Assembly: GCA_958496175.1 (NCBI GenBank)
Contig: OY292274.1
Coordinates: 13,909,689-13,973,688 of the forward strand
Source: Sisyra terminalis
Taxonomy: Eukaryota; Arthropoda; Insecta; Neuroptera; Sisyridae
DNA: 64,000 nt
Reading direction: 5' to 3'
The notes beneath the pieces were generated by a model. That model searched no databases. It saw only the letters and a program-made list of their open reading frames with translations, and was not told the DNA's origin. Position 1 is the first letter of the stretch, and every line of letters begins with the position of its first letter. Shown here piece by piece: positions 11,397 to 24,280 of this stretch. A program made the position numbers and the translations under genes.

Positions 11397-13823
11397 CTAG
11401 CTGATCCCCGCGACTTCGTCTGCGTAACGTAGGTGTAGTTATATTTTCTTTTTAGATTTGCTATTTGTAGTGGCATATGAAAATTATTATTTTCTTATTT
11501 CTTTTACGAAAAACATAATCATATTTAAAAACACTATTTTGTCAACTTTAAAATAAAAAGACACATTTAATAAACTGTTACTTAGAATAAAATAGTTGTA
11601 TATAATGTTCAATTAATTTTCATAAATATTTATAAATATCTAAAAAGAGTATGATCTATTCGGTATACCTACCGTAGGTATGTATACCTACCGTGAACCA
11701 ATTAATCCGTAAATCAATCACCATCTCTGCATAAATAAAAACTATCATTAAGTTCAATAAAGTCAGTCATAATTATGACTTAAAATAGTCAAAACTTATC
11801 ACAACACTCGCCTAGATATTTAGAATATTAGTAGAAATCCCATTTCATTGTCTCAACTTTTACACTACTAAAATCTACAAAACTACGGCGAAATTAAAAT
11901 TTGTTCAAATGCACGAAACCCAGTTCCTCCATAATCAAGTATAACCATTGTGTATTTATGCACTTATTATTAAAATATCTGGATATCAACTATATAATTA
12001 AACCATTTTCTTTCAGTTCGCCGAATTTCTCGCTATTCAATATTGGCTCATTAATGTATTTATTTGTGATTACGTATATCGAATTTTCAGGTTTACAATA
12101 TGTGAAAGCCAAAAACCGTATTGCTAACTAATGAACTTAACTTTTTTTAGATATAGGATATATTAGAGTTTAAATTTTAAAGCAGATCCTACGTTTTTGT
12201 TTCTACTAATAAACCAACATTGTTTTATTTTAAGCGATAACTTAAATAATAATAACTAAAATAATATTGATAACTTAAATAACTTAACTAAGCGATAAAT
12301 TAAATTTGAAATTTCGATTGTTTATTAGACGTTATGCTGTACAAACTTTGCCACCATTTTTCACTCTTTTAGAGGAGGAATTATCAAAAACCCTTTCTTA
12401 TTATATATCTGCATCGTATAAGAAAAACATTTTCCAAATTTCATCGACACATATATGCATTTATATTGGAAAATACAATTTAAAACGAAAAAACTTATGG
12501 CATTTATTTTGATTATCATGATTAAAAAGTAATTCTATATCGTACATTTTGACGTTGTACATACAAAATTTTCGGAAATAGATAGAAAGCGTGGAAGAAA
12601 ATTCGAATATTTTATTTGTTTACAATAACAACAATTGATTTTCAAATTTTTCTAAATACCGAAAAAAAGTTGGTTTGGAAGATTTAATTTTTTGATTGAT
12701 AATGAAATATATGACAAAAAATTGCTCCCTTAATGTTAAATAATGGCTCCAGGTCAGAATCATTGGTTCATAAAAATTAAATTTTAAAAAAGTTTGATTG
12801 TTGAAAAACAAACAAAAATTAAAAACTGTATAAGTACCTACTACCTAAACTTTCATACTAATTAAGTGAAATGGCGTTATTTAAAATGCTGTATTTAAAA
12901 TGATATAACAAAAACAGAAACTTATTATTAATTAATTATTTATTAATCAATTACACTAATTAAATTCAAAATTTCGATTGTTGATTAACTCTACATTTTC
13001 TCATACAAACTTTGTCACCCCTTTTACTCTTTTAGGGTAGCAATTTTCAAAAAAAAATTCTTATCAGATGTCTACTTCTTAAAAGGAATACATCGAATAT
13101 TTCATCAGTCAGAGGGGATATATAAATACAGGATTATATGTATGCACGGTTTTAAAAACGTATTTACTTTAAGTTTTATAAATATTATTATTATTACTAC
13201 TACTATTATTACTTTTTTTTCGTTAATATGTCCTTATTGAGCAACTCTTAGGATCTTTTTACAACAATTTTGTAAAAAAAAAATAAAAAAAAAAGTTTAC
13301 TGTAAGGTTCGAACCCACGCTTTATAATTAGGAGCATCAGCATATTAGATACGTAAGCCATTACGCTAGTAACATAAACTATCAGTTTATTATATATAAA
13401 GGTTTATATTTCAAAGAGGCATTTTTTTAATATTTAAATTGAATATACTGTACTTTTTATCAGTTCAATTAAAAATATTTTTACAGATTATTTTCTAACT
13501 TTAAATTACCTTTTCAATGATATATAACTCATCTGTCTAGTGTAAAAAATTTTGTTTCCCTACCTAGGGAATATCTTCTCTAATTATTTTTTTGGAATGA
13601 TAAGCAGCCAGTGGGTGGAAAATTGTGTTGTATCTTAATACCAAATTTCATTAAATTCGGTTGTTCCGTTCTTTAGTTAAATCGGGACACACAGACAGAC
13701 AGACAAAAATTTTAAAAATGTTAAATTTGGAATAAGGGCGTCTTGAAACAAATATTTACTGTAAAATTGGGTTAAAAATCGAAATGTACAGACAGACGTA
13801 AGAATTTTATATATTAGTATAGA
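11397..13823 (-). mobile_element. Non-autonomous Helitron-like element, family B, copy 1
   Basis: On the minus strand it begins A|TCTATACTAATATATAAAA and ends with GACGAAGTCGCGGGGATCAG and then CTAG|T. The hairpin CGC(A)GAC-GAA-GTCGCG lies about 10 bp before the CTAG end, as Helitron 3' ends require. The 2,427-bp body has no intact frame. It contains CAGACAGACAGACA tracts near the 5' end, a tRNA-like segment, and a central part (about 12050-13035) matching family A at 24060-25690 in opposite polarity relative to the element ends. The copy at 57979-60689 is colinear across its length. Confidence 0.8.
13301..13370 (-). ncRNA. tRNA-like segment (A and B boxes) inside Helitron family B
   Basis: On the minus strand TAGCGTAATGGC (13357-13368) fits the Pol III A box and GGGTTCGAACC (13306-13316) the B box, about 40 bp apart, as in tRNAs. 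A four-base D-stem (GCGT/ACGT) can form, but a proper 5-bp anticodon stem and an acceptor stem cannot, so it is not a functional tRNA gene. It resembles the 5' head of a tRNA-derived SINE. Relatives occur in the other family B and D copies at 33303-33365 and 60153-60225. Confidence 0.6.
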
Positions 13824-15323
13824 TAATCATTTTTATTGAATATATATAATGAAAAACAAACTTTTTATAGTGAATAAATATTTTATTAAATTAAGAGGAC
13901 CTGATGGACTTCATACCACTTAAAATTGAATTGCAAAAATTAATTAATATCGGTAATATTTCCACATTTTTAATTATTAATATGGACATAATTAAATACA
14001 CACACCTATACTTGATTATCACAAATTAGGGGTATATTTATATAAAAAATGTGAAAATAATAACGATATCAATTAATTTTCGCTATTCAATTTTATGTGG
14101 TACGAAGTTCATCGGGGCCTCTTAATTTAAAAAAAAAAAATATTCTCTATAAAAAGTGAGTCTTTCATTTTCACAAAAAGAAAAGTAATTACAACTTTTC
14201 GAACAATATCTATTACTAATTTCAAGTTTTGATTAAAAATGTGGATTTCAAGTACTTAAACAAACAAAAAAAAATTGATGGTTCATACTTGATTTTATGG
14301 AATAAAATTATAAAAAGTTGAAACGATACCTAATATTATGTTCTATTAATTAAATATTTAATCAAAAAATTAAAACACATTCTAATACTCAAAAAGTATA
14401 AACAATATTTACCATCAATATTTCCAATGTTTCATGAAAATCCCATGATACAACATTTTCACCAAAATGTTAATATGAAGATAAATATCTTTAGCTTATG
14501 TTCCGCATATGTCGCATACGTAGTCGCTAAGTAATTCTAATTGCTTTAGGAAATGACTTGATAAAATAGAATATTCTCGACATGTCTTAAAATCTTTCCT
14601 CAGGTCATGAAATTATATTCGCACTTGTAAACTACATATAGTGTACCAAAACGGTGCGAATGAATGAACATTCGTTGATTTTCATACGCTTCAACATTTA
14701 TGTGATAGTCAAACATATAAAATGTTGCAGAATAAATATTTCGTATGTAAACGCGTTCATCTCGTCCATGTTATAAATGAAGTTAAGGAATATTCCTAAT
14801 GTTATTCACTTATAAATTATCCGGAAAATATTTTAGTGTGTCTAATTCCTTTCATTACAAATATGGCTGTAGTAAAAATGAAATAAAAAATAATAATAAT
14901 AAGGAAAATTTGATAAATTATTTTTTTTACTCCCATAAAACAGAGTTAAAATTGTAAAATACAGACTCATGTCCATAAAGATAAAACAGAGTAACTTTAA
15001 CAGAGAATTAGATATAGTCGAAAAACAAGCTTTTTGATTAAATAACAATTTTAATTCATATTTGACAAAAAAGCAGGAATTTACTTAATGATAATTTTAA
15101 ATGTTATTTATTCTTGCAACCTTATGAGCTTAGTGATATTATGTTTCCATGTATCCCAGTCCAATACAAAATATTGAGCTATTTCAGGTAATGAGCGCTT
15201 TTTTCAGTTCCTCTATACGGGCAGATCATCTTACTCTGCTAAGTTTATTTTTCACTTTTCCCTCAAACTATTAGTAGTGTCATTTCTCCATTTTCCTTAG
15301 TTGTATAACCCAAGTAAAACAAA
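13824..15323. other. AT-rich intronic DNA, nothing recognised
   Basis: No gene, RNA or element boundary found between the two Helitrons. Confidence 0.5.
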
Positions 15324-17832
15324 TCTTATATATAAAAATCTCGTGTCACGGAGTTTGGAGCCAAACTCCTCCAAAACGGAACCGATTTTCAGGAAATTTT
15401 TCATGTATATTCGGTAGGCATGAGAATCGGATGTAAAGTATATTTCATACCTCTAGAAGATTAAGGTGTCCCTCGGCATCTTCTGCAAAATTTTACGCCT
15501 ACTATTATTTACGTCTATATATTATTTGTAATTATCGATGTCTCTGAATTATTTTGAAAAACGTTTAGCAACGTATAAATTTGAAATTTTTATTTATTTA
15601 ATTTGTTTTAAAATAATTATATAATTCATATTATGGGAGAGTGTTGTAAGTCCGCATCATTTTGGCAATTCATTTTGCATTTATTATGTATCACAACGCA
15701 GTGCGTGCAAAATTGTATACGATTTATTTTAATTTATAAAAAAAATAGTTTATTTGTGAACAGGCAATATATATTTGGCCATGTGAAGAACATAATTTTA
15801 TAAAATTGATGCCCCAAACATTGAATGACTGCTGTTGCATTTTATTTATCGGCATTACAAAATTGTAATGCTTTCAAGTCGCACGGCCTGTTGCTTGGAA
15901 TCATAGGGATGTGTGAACTTCAACGTCTTCACCTTCATATTTTCATTTCAATATTGTTACTTCGAAAACATTGTTCCTTAATTTTTTCACCGCAAGCTGG
16001 GTGCTATTACAAACACGTGGTTAGTCTATATGTTCCACAACACATTAATGATTACTGATCCGACTTTTAATTACATACTATGAGGTGGTAATCCAAAGAA
16101 CTACAGCGAATTTGAAAATTTTATTTATATTCTATTCTATTCTCAACATCAGCTTGATTAGTAATGGAATCAACCAAGTTGCATGGCATCAATTCGCCAG
16201 TTACCTTATTTTGAATCTGAGTACTCATTTTGGTGTACCTAATCAACGTTTTTTGGAGCCAATATAAAATGTTTGCTTAACCAAATTAATTTTTTAAATT
16301 TAAGCAAAGTTTGGAAAGACCATCTCGAAGAGTTTGGTCCTTAAGTTAGTAAAGTGGCAAAAATTAGTAGGGAATGAAATGTATTCAGATGATGTGTCAA
16401 CAGAAATTTTGCCATTATCAATATCGAGAAATTGTTTGAAAAACACATTTCCAGATTAGGAGTTCTGCATTTCGAATTGCAGAAGTGGACGACTTCAGAT
16501 ATTAAGGATCGACTTCTGTCTAAAAAATAAATGCTTGCCTTAAATTATCAAATTTATGGAACCATATAAAAAAACTTCACCCGGAAGAAAAAATAAGAAT
16601 TGCATTGCTGAACGATCCATTTGCAAGAAGATTTATCCGAGAAATGAATGAATATCGGTTATCGGTAATAGCTGTGTTATTGGTTTGAATTTTTATTCCA
16701 ATTAAACTGATTAACATGTTATTCTACTGTTTTATAAAAAAGCTAGGAACTAGGTAAATTTTTTTGGAATGAGACAAAATTCGAAGGAAATAAAGTCAAT
16801 ACGATTGATTCTTCGACAAGAACACTGTCATTACCGATATTCAAAAACTGTTTGGAAAATTCTGCAGTAGATGGATCATTCCGCAACCCAACTCATGTCA
16901 CCAACTGAAATTTTTTCCCATTGTGTCACAGATTTTATGATTTTAAGCAGGAGTTTATTTTATGGGCAGAATCTGATTGCAAATCGCCAATCAGTAGAAT
17001 CATTGCGTTTTCAAAACATACTGAGTCATTGCGTCGAACTTCCAATAGTTTCAATGGTTATATGCGTTTTGCAAATAAAAATTACTGACAATATTAAATT
17101 GGCATATAATTGTAGGGGACGTGAACTGCCAATTGCGCGAAATGCCAAGCCTAATTTATAAAAAATCTCATTTTATTCATATATCATCAAAATCAGTCCA
17201 GTCATTTCTTTAGCTCTAATTGGTTTAACTACTCCAACTTTGTTTTATATATTGAAGATATCTGATTTGACAAACTTCGTATGTCAATGTAATGGCAAGA
17301 TGCTTCAATGGAGAGAATCAATCCGAGGGTACCGCATGAACCCAAATATGTAACTTCAATAAAGTAAATCGTCGGCCTAAAGTCTCAATCTGCTAAGTCC
17401 ACTTTTAAATATTTTTGTTTTTTGTTGCAATAGGAAGGAATAAAAATTCTATCGATTGACAAACTGATAAATCTCTTTAAATATTGAAATTTCTCAATGT
17501 ATAACATGAATCGGAAACCTGCCTTATGTAGTAACCTATGTAGCTTATATTCACTTTCTTTCCTTTTCCTGAAAAAACCTTTTCAAAAAAAAACTTAGCA
17601 ACTAAACACTTTAGACCACCGAAATGTGTTGGCTGACTTGCAATTGAAATAATTGATTTTTTTTACATAAGTTTTGCTTTCTTTTTATATACTTACAATT
17701 CTAATAAAGTATGGAACTTAATTTTATTGATTTTATTATTAAAAATTTAAACTACGAGTAGCTAAAATATTCATTTGTAAAACACTACACTCATTGCCTG
17801 TTAGGTAGTACGAAGTTTGCTGGGTCAGCTAG
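15324..17832 (+). mobile_element. Helitron, family C, with a decayed helicase
   Basis: Termini on the plus strand are A|TCTTATATATAAAAATCTCG at the left and TACGAAGTTTGCTGGGTCAG then CTAG|T at the right. This is a 2,509-bp element with Helitron boundaries inserted between A and T. Its interior encodes remnants of the Helitron Pif1-like helicase (separate entry), the only family here with such evidence, so it is probably a decayed autonomous or internally deleted copy. The helicase reads on the minus strand, opposite to the polarity suggested by the ends. Confidence 0.8.
15690..16500 (-). pseudogene. Helitron Pif1-like helicase, C-terminal relic
   Basis: Minus-strand blocks in the order expected of Helitron helicases, from N to C: VFFKQFLDIDNGKISVDTSS continuing into EYISFPTNFCHF (about 16345-16450), WLSKHFILAPKNVD (16240-16283), SSHIPMIPSNRPCDLKALQ (15860-15918), and LCSSHGQIYIACS (15755-15795). 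These match the family segments around 'lL.IGnGk', 'WL.eRAILapkN.dV', 'iPMiPsd.Pf.fkRlQFP' and 'cFsHGQLYVAcSR'. Stops and frameshifts separate them, and the 'F.v.lafAmTINKaQGQ' segment is badly damaged. The N-terminal Rep (HUH nuclease) part and Walker motifs were not identifiable; sequence up to about 17100 may contain further relics. Confidence 0.82.
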
Positions 17833-18009
17833 TATTCCATATTTATTTAACTTATGGAATTAATATATGTTTAGATCGAGGAAACTAGATTAACTAGTTC
17901 TTTTTTCCGCCCATGAGATTCTCAATATGTAGTTGTATGTACATACCCTTAGATCGATGGCTTCAGTTATTTGCTTGAAGGTTTCCCAAGGGACCTAGCT
18001 TCATCTGCG

Positions 18010-18190
18010 AATGTGATCTTTGAAAAATGAACCTGTAAGCTAGTTTTACATTTTTGTATTTTCGAATAGTTGTACTTTTCCATGTTTTTATTAGTTTTAA
18101 CGTCATTATTCTGACTATTGCTATACGCCGTTTGATTTCTCCACTCCATTCTACAGTGTTACTGCCTATCGCTGGGAAAATTTCGTAATC
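18010..18190 (-). pseudogene. LINE reverse-transcriptase fragment
   Basis: A minus-strand frame reads EWSGEIKRRIAIVRIMTLKL followed by IKTWKSTTIRKYKNVKLAYRFIFQ. This matches the conserved 'EI+RRI..AR.am..l.kIWK.r.it...K.+Lv.tliFp' block near the C-terminal side of non-LTR retrotransposon reverse transcriptases of the endonuclease-RT type. The expected following motif (about YGsEsWT) is lost to a frameshift. It is only about 60 residues long, so the clade cannot be assigned. Confidence 0.6.
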
Positions 18191-20411
18191 CTTTATTTTT
18201 CTATGAAAACTCAATAATAAAAATGGATTGATGAGTGAAATATGCAATAAAATTTTATCAGAATTGTTTTTTTTTTTCACGTCTTATAATAATATTTTTA
18301 TGACCGTGCACAATTTTGAATGGACTGTAAATCTTTTTAGCCGAGAACTTAAAGACTAAAGATAAGAATAATCTTTGACAATGAAGTCAAAATATTCTAA
18401 ATTTTAATTGATTTCTAAAACAAAGTAAACTGTTTACTTCAAAAATGAGTTTTCTCAAATTTTCATAAATTTCAAGAAATCCATTAAAATGAGATAACCA
18501 CTTCTTTAATTATTATAGAAGTCATTTAGTACTTTCCATAAATTTTTTCAATAATTATCAAAGGAGGAAAAAATTACTAAATATGCAAAACTGCTAAATT
18601 TAAACGGTGTTAATACAACTTTTTTTCTTGGGTATTGTCTATTTCTGCGTAAATATTCAGAATAGAGGTGCGATTTTTTCAAGGATTTCAAGGATCATGC
18701 CAACGATTTATTTTTAATTATTTTTCATAATTAGGGTCTTTATTTACATTATTATTCCTATGTACCATTTTAAATGTTTAAAATGTTAAAATAAGTTTAT
18801 ACAAATTCAAAAAATTTCAATACATTAATTTTCAATCCCTTGCATCCCAAGATCTCTTTGAATCTAGAGATTTTTAGATTGTTTTCACTGAAACGAAAAA
18901 ATAGTACTTTTATATTAATGATTGACGTTTTTTTACCGAGAAAATTCAAGTTTAAAAGTTCTAATTAAAAATTACTAGATATCTATAAAATCAAAATGCT
19001 TTATGGATAAAATTCAATATCTAAGGAAATACATTTCATGCCGTACCTAATTAGTTTTTGATATTAAGTTAACATTTGACAAAGTTTTTGATATCTTTAT
19101 AATTGAATGTTTAGTTCTTCAATATTTGAAACAGATAATTATTAAAGATCATCTAACTTTTGGAACTTTCTTAGATAAAAAAGGAAGGTTCACAAAAATA
19201 AATATATCATTTGGTTTCTGATTTTTCCATAATTTTTTTAGAAATATCAGCAAAAGTTCAAACTTCAAAAGTTATAATGAAAAAATATTTTTATCTGAGA
19301 ATAATCAAATTTAAGCGGGAACGTGGTACCCCCCGGTGACGGATTTTTAGTTGAAATCATTTTTGGGATCTAATCTATCGATAAATAAAAGAAATTCACT
19401 TTTACGTACATTTTGAGATTCTCACTAATAAATTTCACTTCCACGACTATACTATTATTAAAAGTTATGCATTTTATTACTATTTCAGGTGAATTAATTA
19501 GTTTAGTTTATTTATTAGTTTATTAATTAAAATTTTAGTAAATTTATTATTAAAAGTTGCATTTAATGTTAAATGAAAATGAATGTGAGGATGATGACAG
19601 CTAATTTAAAGGATGCGTAATTTTATACTGAAATATTTGATTTTTATGGCAAATATGTAGTTTTGAATTTTTCCGCAGTATTTTAAGAAGAGATTCTTGT
19701 GTTTACACTTAAGCTCCTAGTTGAAATCCTTAGAAATAACTTTTACAATGTTCTATTTCCATTATATACTGAATTTCATAACTTAGAAATATAAGATTTT
19801 AAATCTTTCATTGCTTATATTGTCATATAAAAGATAGAAAGTTTTCATCTATTAGTCCATTTGTTCAGTCAAAAGAAAAAATAAATAAAAAATTATAATC
19901 AATTAATGAATGAATTCTTGAATTCAGTGATTTTTATTGTGTAAGATTAGGTTATTGATTTTTATAAATTTTTATTCTTTCAAGTATTATTTTAATGGCA
20001 AAAATCAATTTTCAGAAATGGTCTTTAGGGGAAATCGTTTTCCTTATTTTTATAAGTTAGTAAAGACATAAAAACGTAAGACGGGTAAATTAAAATAAAT
20101 AAAAATAAAATCCAACCATTGGACTAAACGTGGAGCGTTCAGTGTACAGGGGTACGCTTTAATAAAGTATCATCCGACATAAGCATTCGAAATGGAGTAC
20201 GTGAAATATATAATTCATAACTGAATGTATATTTAATATAATGTGTCAGATAGGAATGAAAAACGTGACCGCCAAAGTGCCTTCATAATCGTCTTCCTCA
20301 TAATGCTAAAACCAAGTAATGCCACCAAATTGTAGCTACAGATACGAAAAGTATATTTAAGGTCGATGATATTTTTAACTTTTCATATTTTTTACTGAAA
20401 TTAAAACTTAC
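18191..20411. other. AT-rich intron downstream of the Ig2 exon
   Basis: Starts on the minus strand with the GTAAG donor of the 20412-20522 exon. No further exon, RNA or element was recognised. Confidence 0.5.
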
Positions 20412-20522
20412 CTCCGCGAACTTCACAGGTGAGGACGAGGTCGGACCCCTCTTCCAACGGGCCAATGGTTTCTACAACATCACGTCCTGATCGATCGTAA
20501 ATGAACAGATTACTTGGCGGAA
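20412..20522 (-). CDS. Internal exon, Sidestep-family Ig protein (start of second Ig domain)
   Basis: Minus-strand exon of 111 bp with acceptor TTTGTTTCAG and donor GTAAG. Its first two bases complete a Val codon with the last base of the exon at 50874-51082, so both exons are in phase 1 and the join reads NLTVI-V-PPSNLFIYD. The 36 whole codons continue through GPLEEGSDLVLTCEVRG, where LTC is the B-strand cysteine of the second Ig domain. A VPP linker followed by an EGSD-LTC-V-GG pattern is what Sidestep proteins show after the first Ig domain. The exon stops midway through Ig domain 2, so its second cysteine and the remaining Ig, fibronectin-III and transmembrane parts should lie further down the minus strand, beyond position 1. 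Reading frame, splice sites and family signature all agree. Confidence 0.92.
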
Positions 20523-23500
20523 CTGAAACAAAAATCATTTCTTAATACCCAAAAAAAAATCAATAATAATATTGCTGTGAAAAATTATTCTCGAAAAAAT
20601 CACTTATTTTCACGTACAAGTCATATTAAACATTCTTTACATTTTCTGTAGTCTTGAGAAATGGCTGAGAATTATGTGGGGAGAAACGGCAAAAACCGCC
20701 GCGGAAACCGAGCAAGAGTGGCAACATTTATCTTGTGGAGCAGTTAATTCTTATACATGCGAATGTGTGTATTAATTTTCGTAAGGGAACTGTAAAAAAT
20801 AGTTCATTGTTATGCGTATGCCATGTTAAATGTATTAATTTTTTTTTTATAAAGAGTATTAGCTTTTATTTCTATCCCAATTTATATGAAGATTGACACG
20901 TTTTAAAGAAAAAGAAAATGTTTGTTCTGTACGTCTCTGTAAGTTTATACTTTTTAAAATTGGAACCTCAAAGTTGTTTCATATTTGTTTAACTTTAAAC
21001 CTATTTAAAGATTATTTTGATTGAGCGTGTTAACTGCCAAGTTCATTTTCAGATGCATGAAAATTGATATATCAAATTCAAAACGCTCAGGTATGCAAGC
21101 AAATAATCTTCGGCAACATTTCACAGCTTATTTCTTTTGAAATGTACAAATGATTGACATACAAACATAAACCAAATGCATTAAAGTTTTGTTGACATTT
21201 TGATAGGTTTTGAAATATGAATAATCATATTTATGGGTGGGCAAATAAATTTATATGTTGAGTTAAATATTTGAAATTAAATACTAATTTTTGAATCAAT
21301 TAATGATAAAATGTTATTGAATTTTTGTGTTGGCGTTGACTTTAAACTACAAATGTCTGCTAGAAGTTGACCATTACATCTAAATATCGACTAATCATAA
21401 TGAGATCTTAAATTTCTACTCTTTTTTATGTAAATGATGAATTAAATTTTTAAATAATTATTGATGCTTATTTTGAAGCTTGTGCGTAATTATTAAATCT
21501 TGATAAAACATTAAAATCATCACAAAGAAGTAAGAATAAAATATTCAAAACGACATTATCTCAAATCAATTTTTCATTGCTTCTATCATTAATGATGAAA
21601 ACGGAGGATAAACGCATAATGTAATGCGCAAGGAAAGTGATCGAAACTATTTTCAAAGAAGTTCCTTTAAAATTTTTTGTGATCCTTTGTTTACGTAAAG
21701 TTCGTGTATATCTGTACACATTAAACATCATTTATATTAATATCTTCTTAAGCCGATGTTTCTGAAATCATTTCATAAAATAAGATATTTTGGGAGTCCG
21801 AGTAAATTTCTGCTAACGCTCAAATGCATTTCCTCAGGCGACATGGTAGAAAAATCTGAAAATGTCCAACAAGAATATAATTTTTTTTATTACAGTAATT
21901 TTTGAATATAACTAAAAGATCAACTAAGAAAACCTGTTGAGAAGTTATGATCTATTTTTGGGGGAAAAGAATAATCCAAATATTATACACAAGTTTTTGC
22001 TTTTCAAAAATATTGAAATTACTGTTTTTACCCAAATAACTCATTAGATTCATTTTAAAAACACTAAGCCAGTTATTTTCATCGATAAATTTATTACCTA
22101 CGTGGATTGATACCTATAATTATGAGGTACATATTATTATAAAAAATATTTTTTCAATATTTACCTACATTAGATTGGTAAGAAAGATAAAAAAAAATTA
22201 TCGACTCAAGCATCACCTAAACTTTCAAAGTTTTTTTTATAATGTATTACAATATGTAATAAACAATCAGATGGAGCCCGATGGTTCAGTTATTCTTAAC
22301 AAATTCTAGTTACTGTTAAAAGTCCTTAACGTGCGTCCTGAAGCGCAAGGCATTAATAGTTTCAAACAATTAGTAAAATAAAGAAAGGCTTAGTATGAGC
22401 TTTTGTTGAAAAAGTTAACTTCCTGATCGTTTGCCGGTTACAACTTTCCTAACAAAATATTAAAAAAAAAGTTTTGTTATTATTTAGCAATGCTATAACA
22501 ATATAAGAACAACGTTATATAACATACAATTTGTTTGCCAAAAACAAAAACTTGTTTTTCTTTTTCACGGTGTATAATTACTTATTCTGTTGTATTGAGC
22601 CTTATGACTACAAAACAATAGTCATTACCTTTTTTTTAAACATTTTCTTTAGAAGCTAACGAATTTTTCCTTTAAATTTCAACAAGTATAAAATTACGGG
22701 AAAGTATGTAGATAGAGTTGATACACTCTTCGTATACTTGTATGTTTAATAATATATATTCGTATATATATATATATATATATTATATATACAAGGATAC
22801 GAATATATATTATTATACATATATGCAAAACAGAAATGAAATTGTTTCGCTATGGATTTTTATTTCTACGTTTAACTTTGATATTTTTTGCATATTCACC
22901 ATTTTAACAATGAAAAAATAAGAGTAATATTAGAAATCTTCAGAAATGATATTTCGAAAATGAAAATAATAAAGATGTTGATTTTTTTCAGCTCCACATT
23001 TTGTTTACTCCAAACTTTTGGACAAACACAGTGAATGGTTTGCATGTTTGAATTTTTGTTGAGAAAAAGATAAAAAGAATTTTTTTTCTCCTATTTTAGG
23101 TTAGATGATAAAAATTATGTCTAGACGATTGAATTTGACGAAAAGCATATCGAAAAATATGAACAGAATTAAAATTTATTTTTATTGTTATTATAGTATT
23201 TTACGTGACAAGTTTTTTATTTCTATTTTTATTTTCTATTCGGTTTTTATTTCTTGAGAATTGATTTTATTTGCCTTTGCTTGAATCAACAAAATAAACT
23301 CATTTTATAAAGGTCAAACATAAATGACTTCATTTTTTTCGTTTCATTAATATTTTTGAGCACATCCATATCACTTAGAGTAATTTTGTCGTGAAATATT
23401 GAATAAGTTTTTACGGGACTATCAAACTAAAATTTATTATTGAGAAAATTAATATTATCATTAATTTTCTGGCTCATATCACTATAAATTAATCATATTA

Positions 23501-23789
23501 TTTCAGTCCCGTATTGAATTGTTAATATTTTTGAAATAAATTATACAAAATGGAAATACTTTTTTGGTTTAAATTTTTAAGATCTAAAGATATATGGTCG
23601 TGATTTCTTTTAATCAAATAGAAACAATAAGTAGAGAATAACAAAATCTAAACAAGGAAAATGAGGAACAGAAAAAACGTTGGATACCCTCTTAGGTATA
23701 ATTTATGAATTTTTATAACCATTTTATGTGATCTATAATTTTATTTTTTACTCAATTTTTAATCAAATTCTTACATTATTCAAAACATA
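20523..23789. other. Intronic DNA, no gene recognised
   Basis: Next to the exon, 20650-20760 is a GC-richer patch with a 28-codon plus-strand frame but no signature. A short interrupted TA tract lies at about 22756-22790. Otherwise featureless AT-rich sequence. Confidence 0.45.
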
Positions 23790-23817
23790 TCTTATATATA
23801 AATTGGTTATCTTGCCG

Positions 23818-23971
23818 CAAGGTTTATAAAATACACAGGTGGCCTCATGCGCTTCGTGACGTATCCAGAAGAAATTCGTACATATCTTCAGACTGATTCA
23901 AATTTCAAAATTCTTCGTATGACGTCATATTTTTTTTTTAATGGGGCAACCTGTGTAATTTATAAACCTTG
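23818..23971. mobile_element. 154-bp MITE with TIRs and ATCTTGCCG duplication
   Basis: The ends CAAGGTTTATAAAATACACA and its counterpart form ~27-bp inverted repeats, with one difference in the first 20 bp. It is bordered by direct repeats ATCTTGCCG at 23809-23817 and 23972-23980. CAAGG ends with an ~8-bp duplication suggest a hAT-type MITE; a 9-bp duplication would instead point to a Mutator-type one. The related Helitron at 1566-1792 has only one copy of the motif, confirming the exact insertion. Confidence 0.85.
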
Positions 23972-24280
23972 ATCTTGCCGTGCGTCCGTGCAGAATGAGC
24001 TATGCGCATGCGCTCTGTTATCCCCACTTATGCATCCGAAACGTTGGTAACGGTACTAACTCACTAATGTATTTATTTGTGAACACGTATTTCGGTATTT
24101 TCAGGTTTACAATATGTGAAACCCAATAAAACATAATGCTCATTTATAAACTTAACTAAACCTTTTCAGATATATCTACTTATCAGAGTTTAAATTCTTA
24201 AGCAGACCCTAAGTTTTTGTTTCAAATAATAAATCAACTTTGTTTTAAACTAAGCAGTAATAACGTTTTGCCTTTAACAG

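Noticed and set aside
13301..13370. Functional tRNA gene
   Set aside because: A and B boxes are present but no acceptor stem or standard anticodon arm can be drawn, and three copies sit inside transposons.
17880..17900. Helitron end at AACTAGATTAACTAGTTC
   Set aside because: CTAG occurs, but without the CAG-CTAG context, hairpin or partner end.
20650..20760. Additional host exon beside the Ig2 exon
   Set aside because: G+C is raised and a 28-codon plus-strand frame exists, but no minus-strand frame with splice sites or Ig residues fits.
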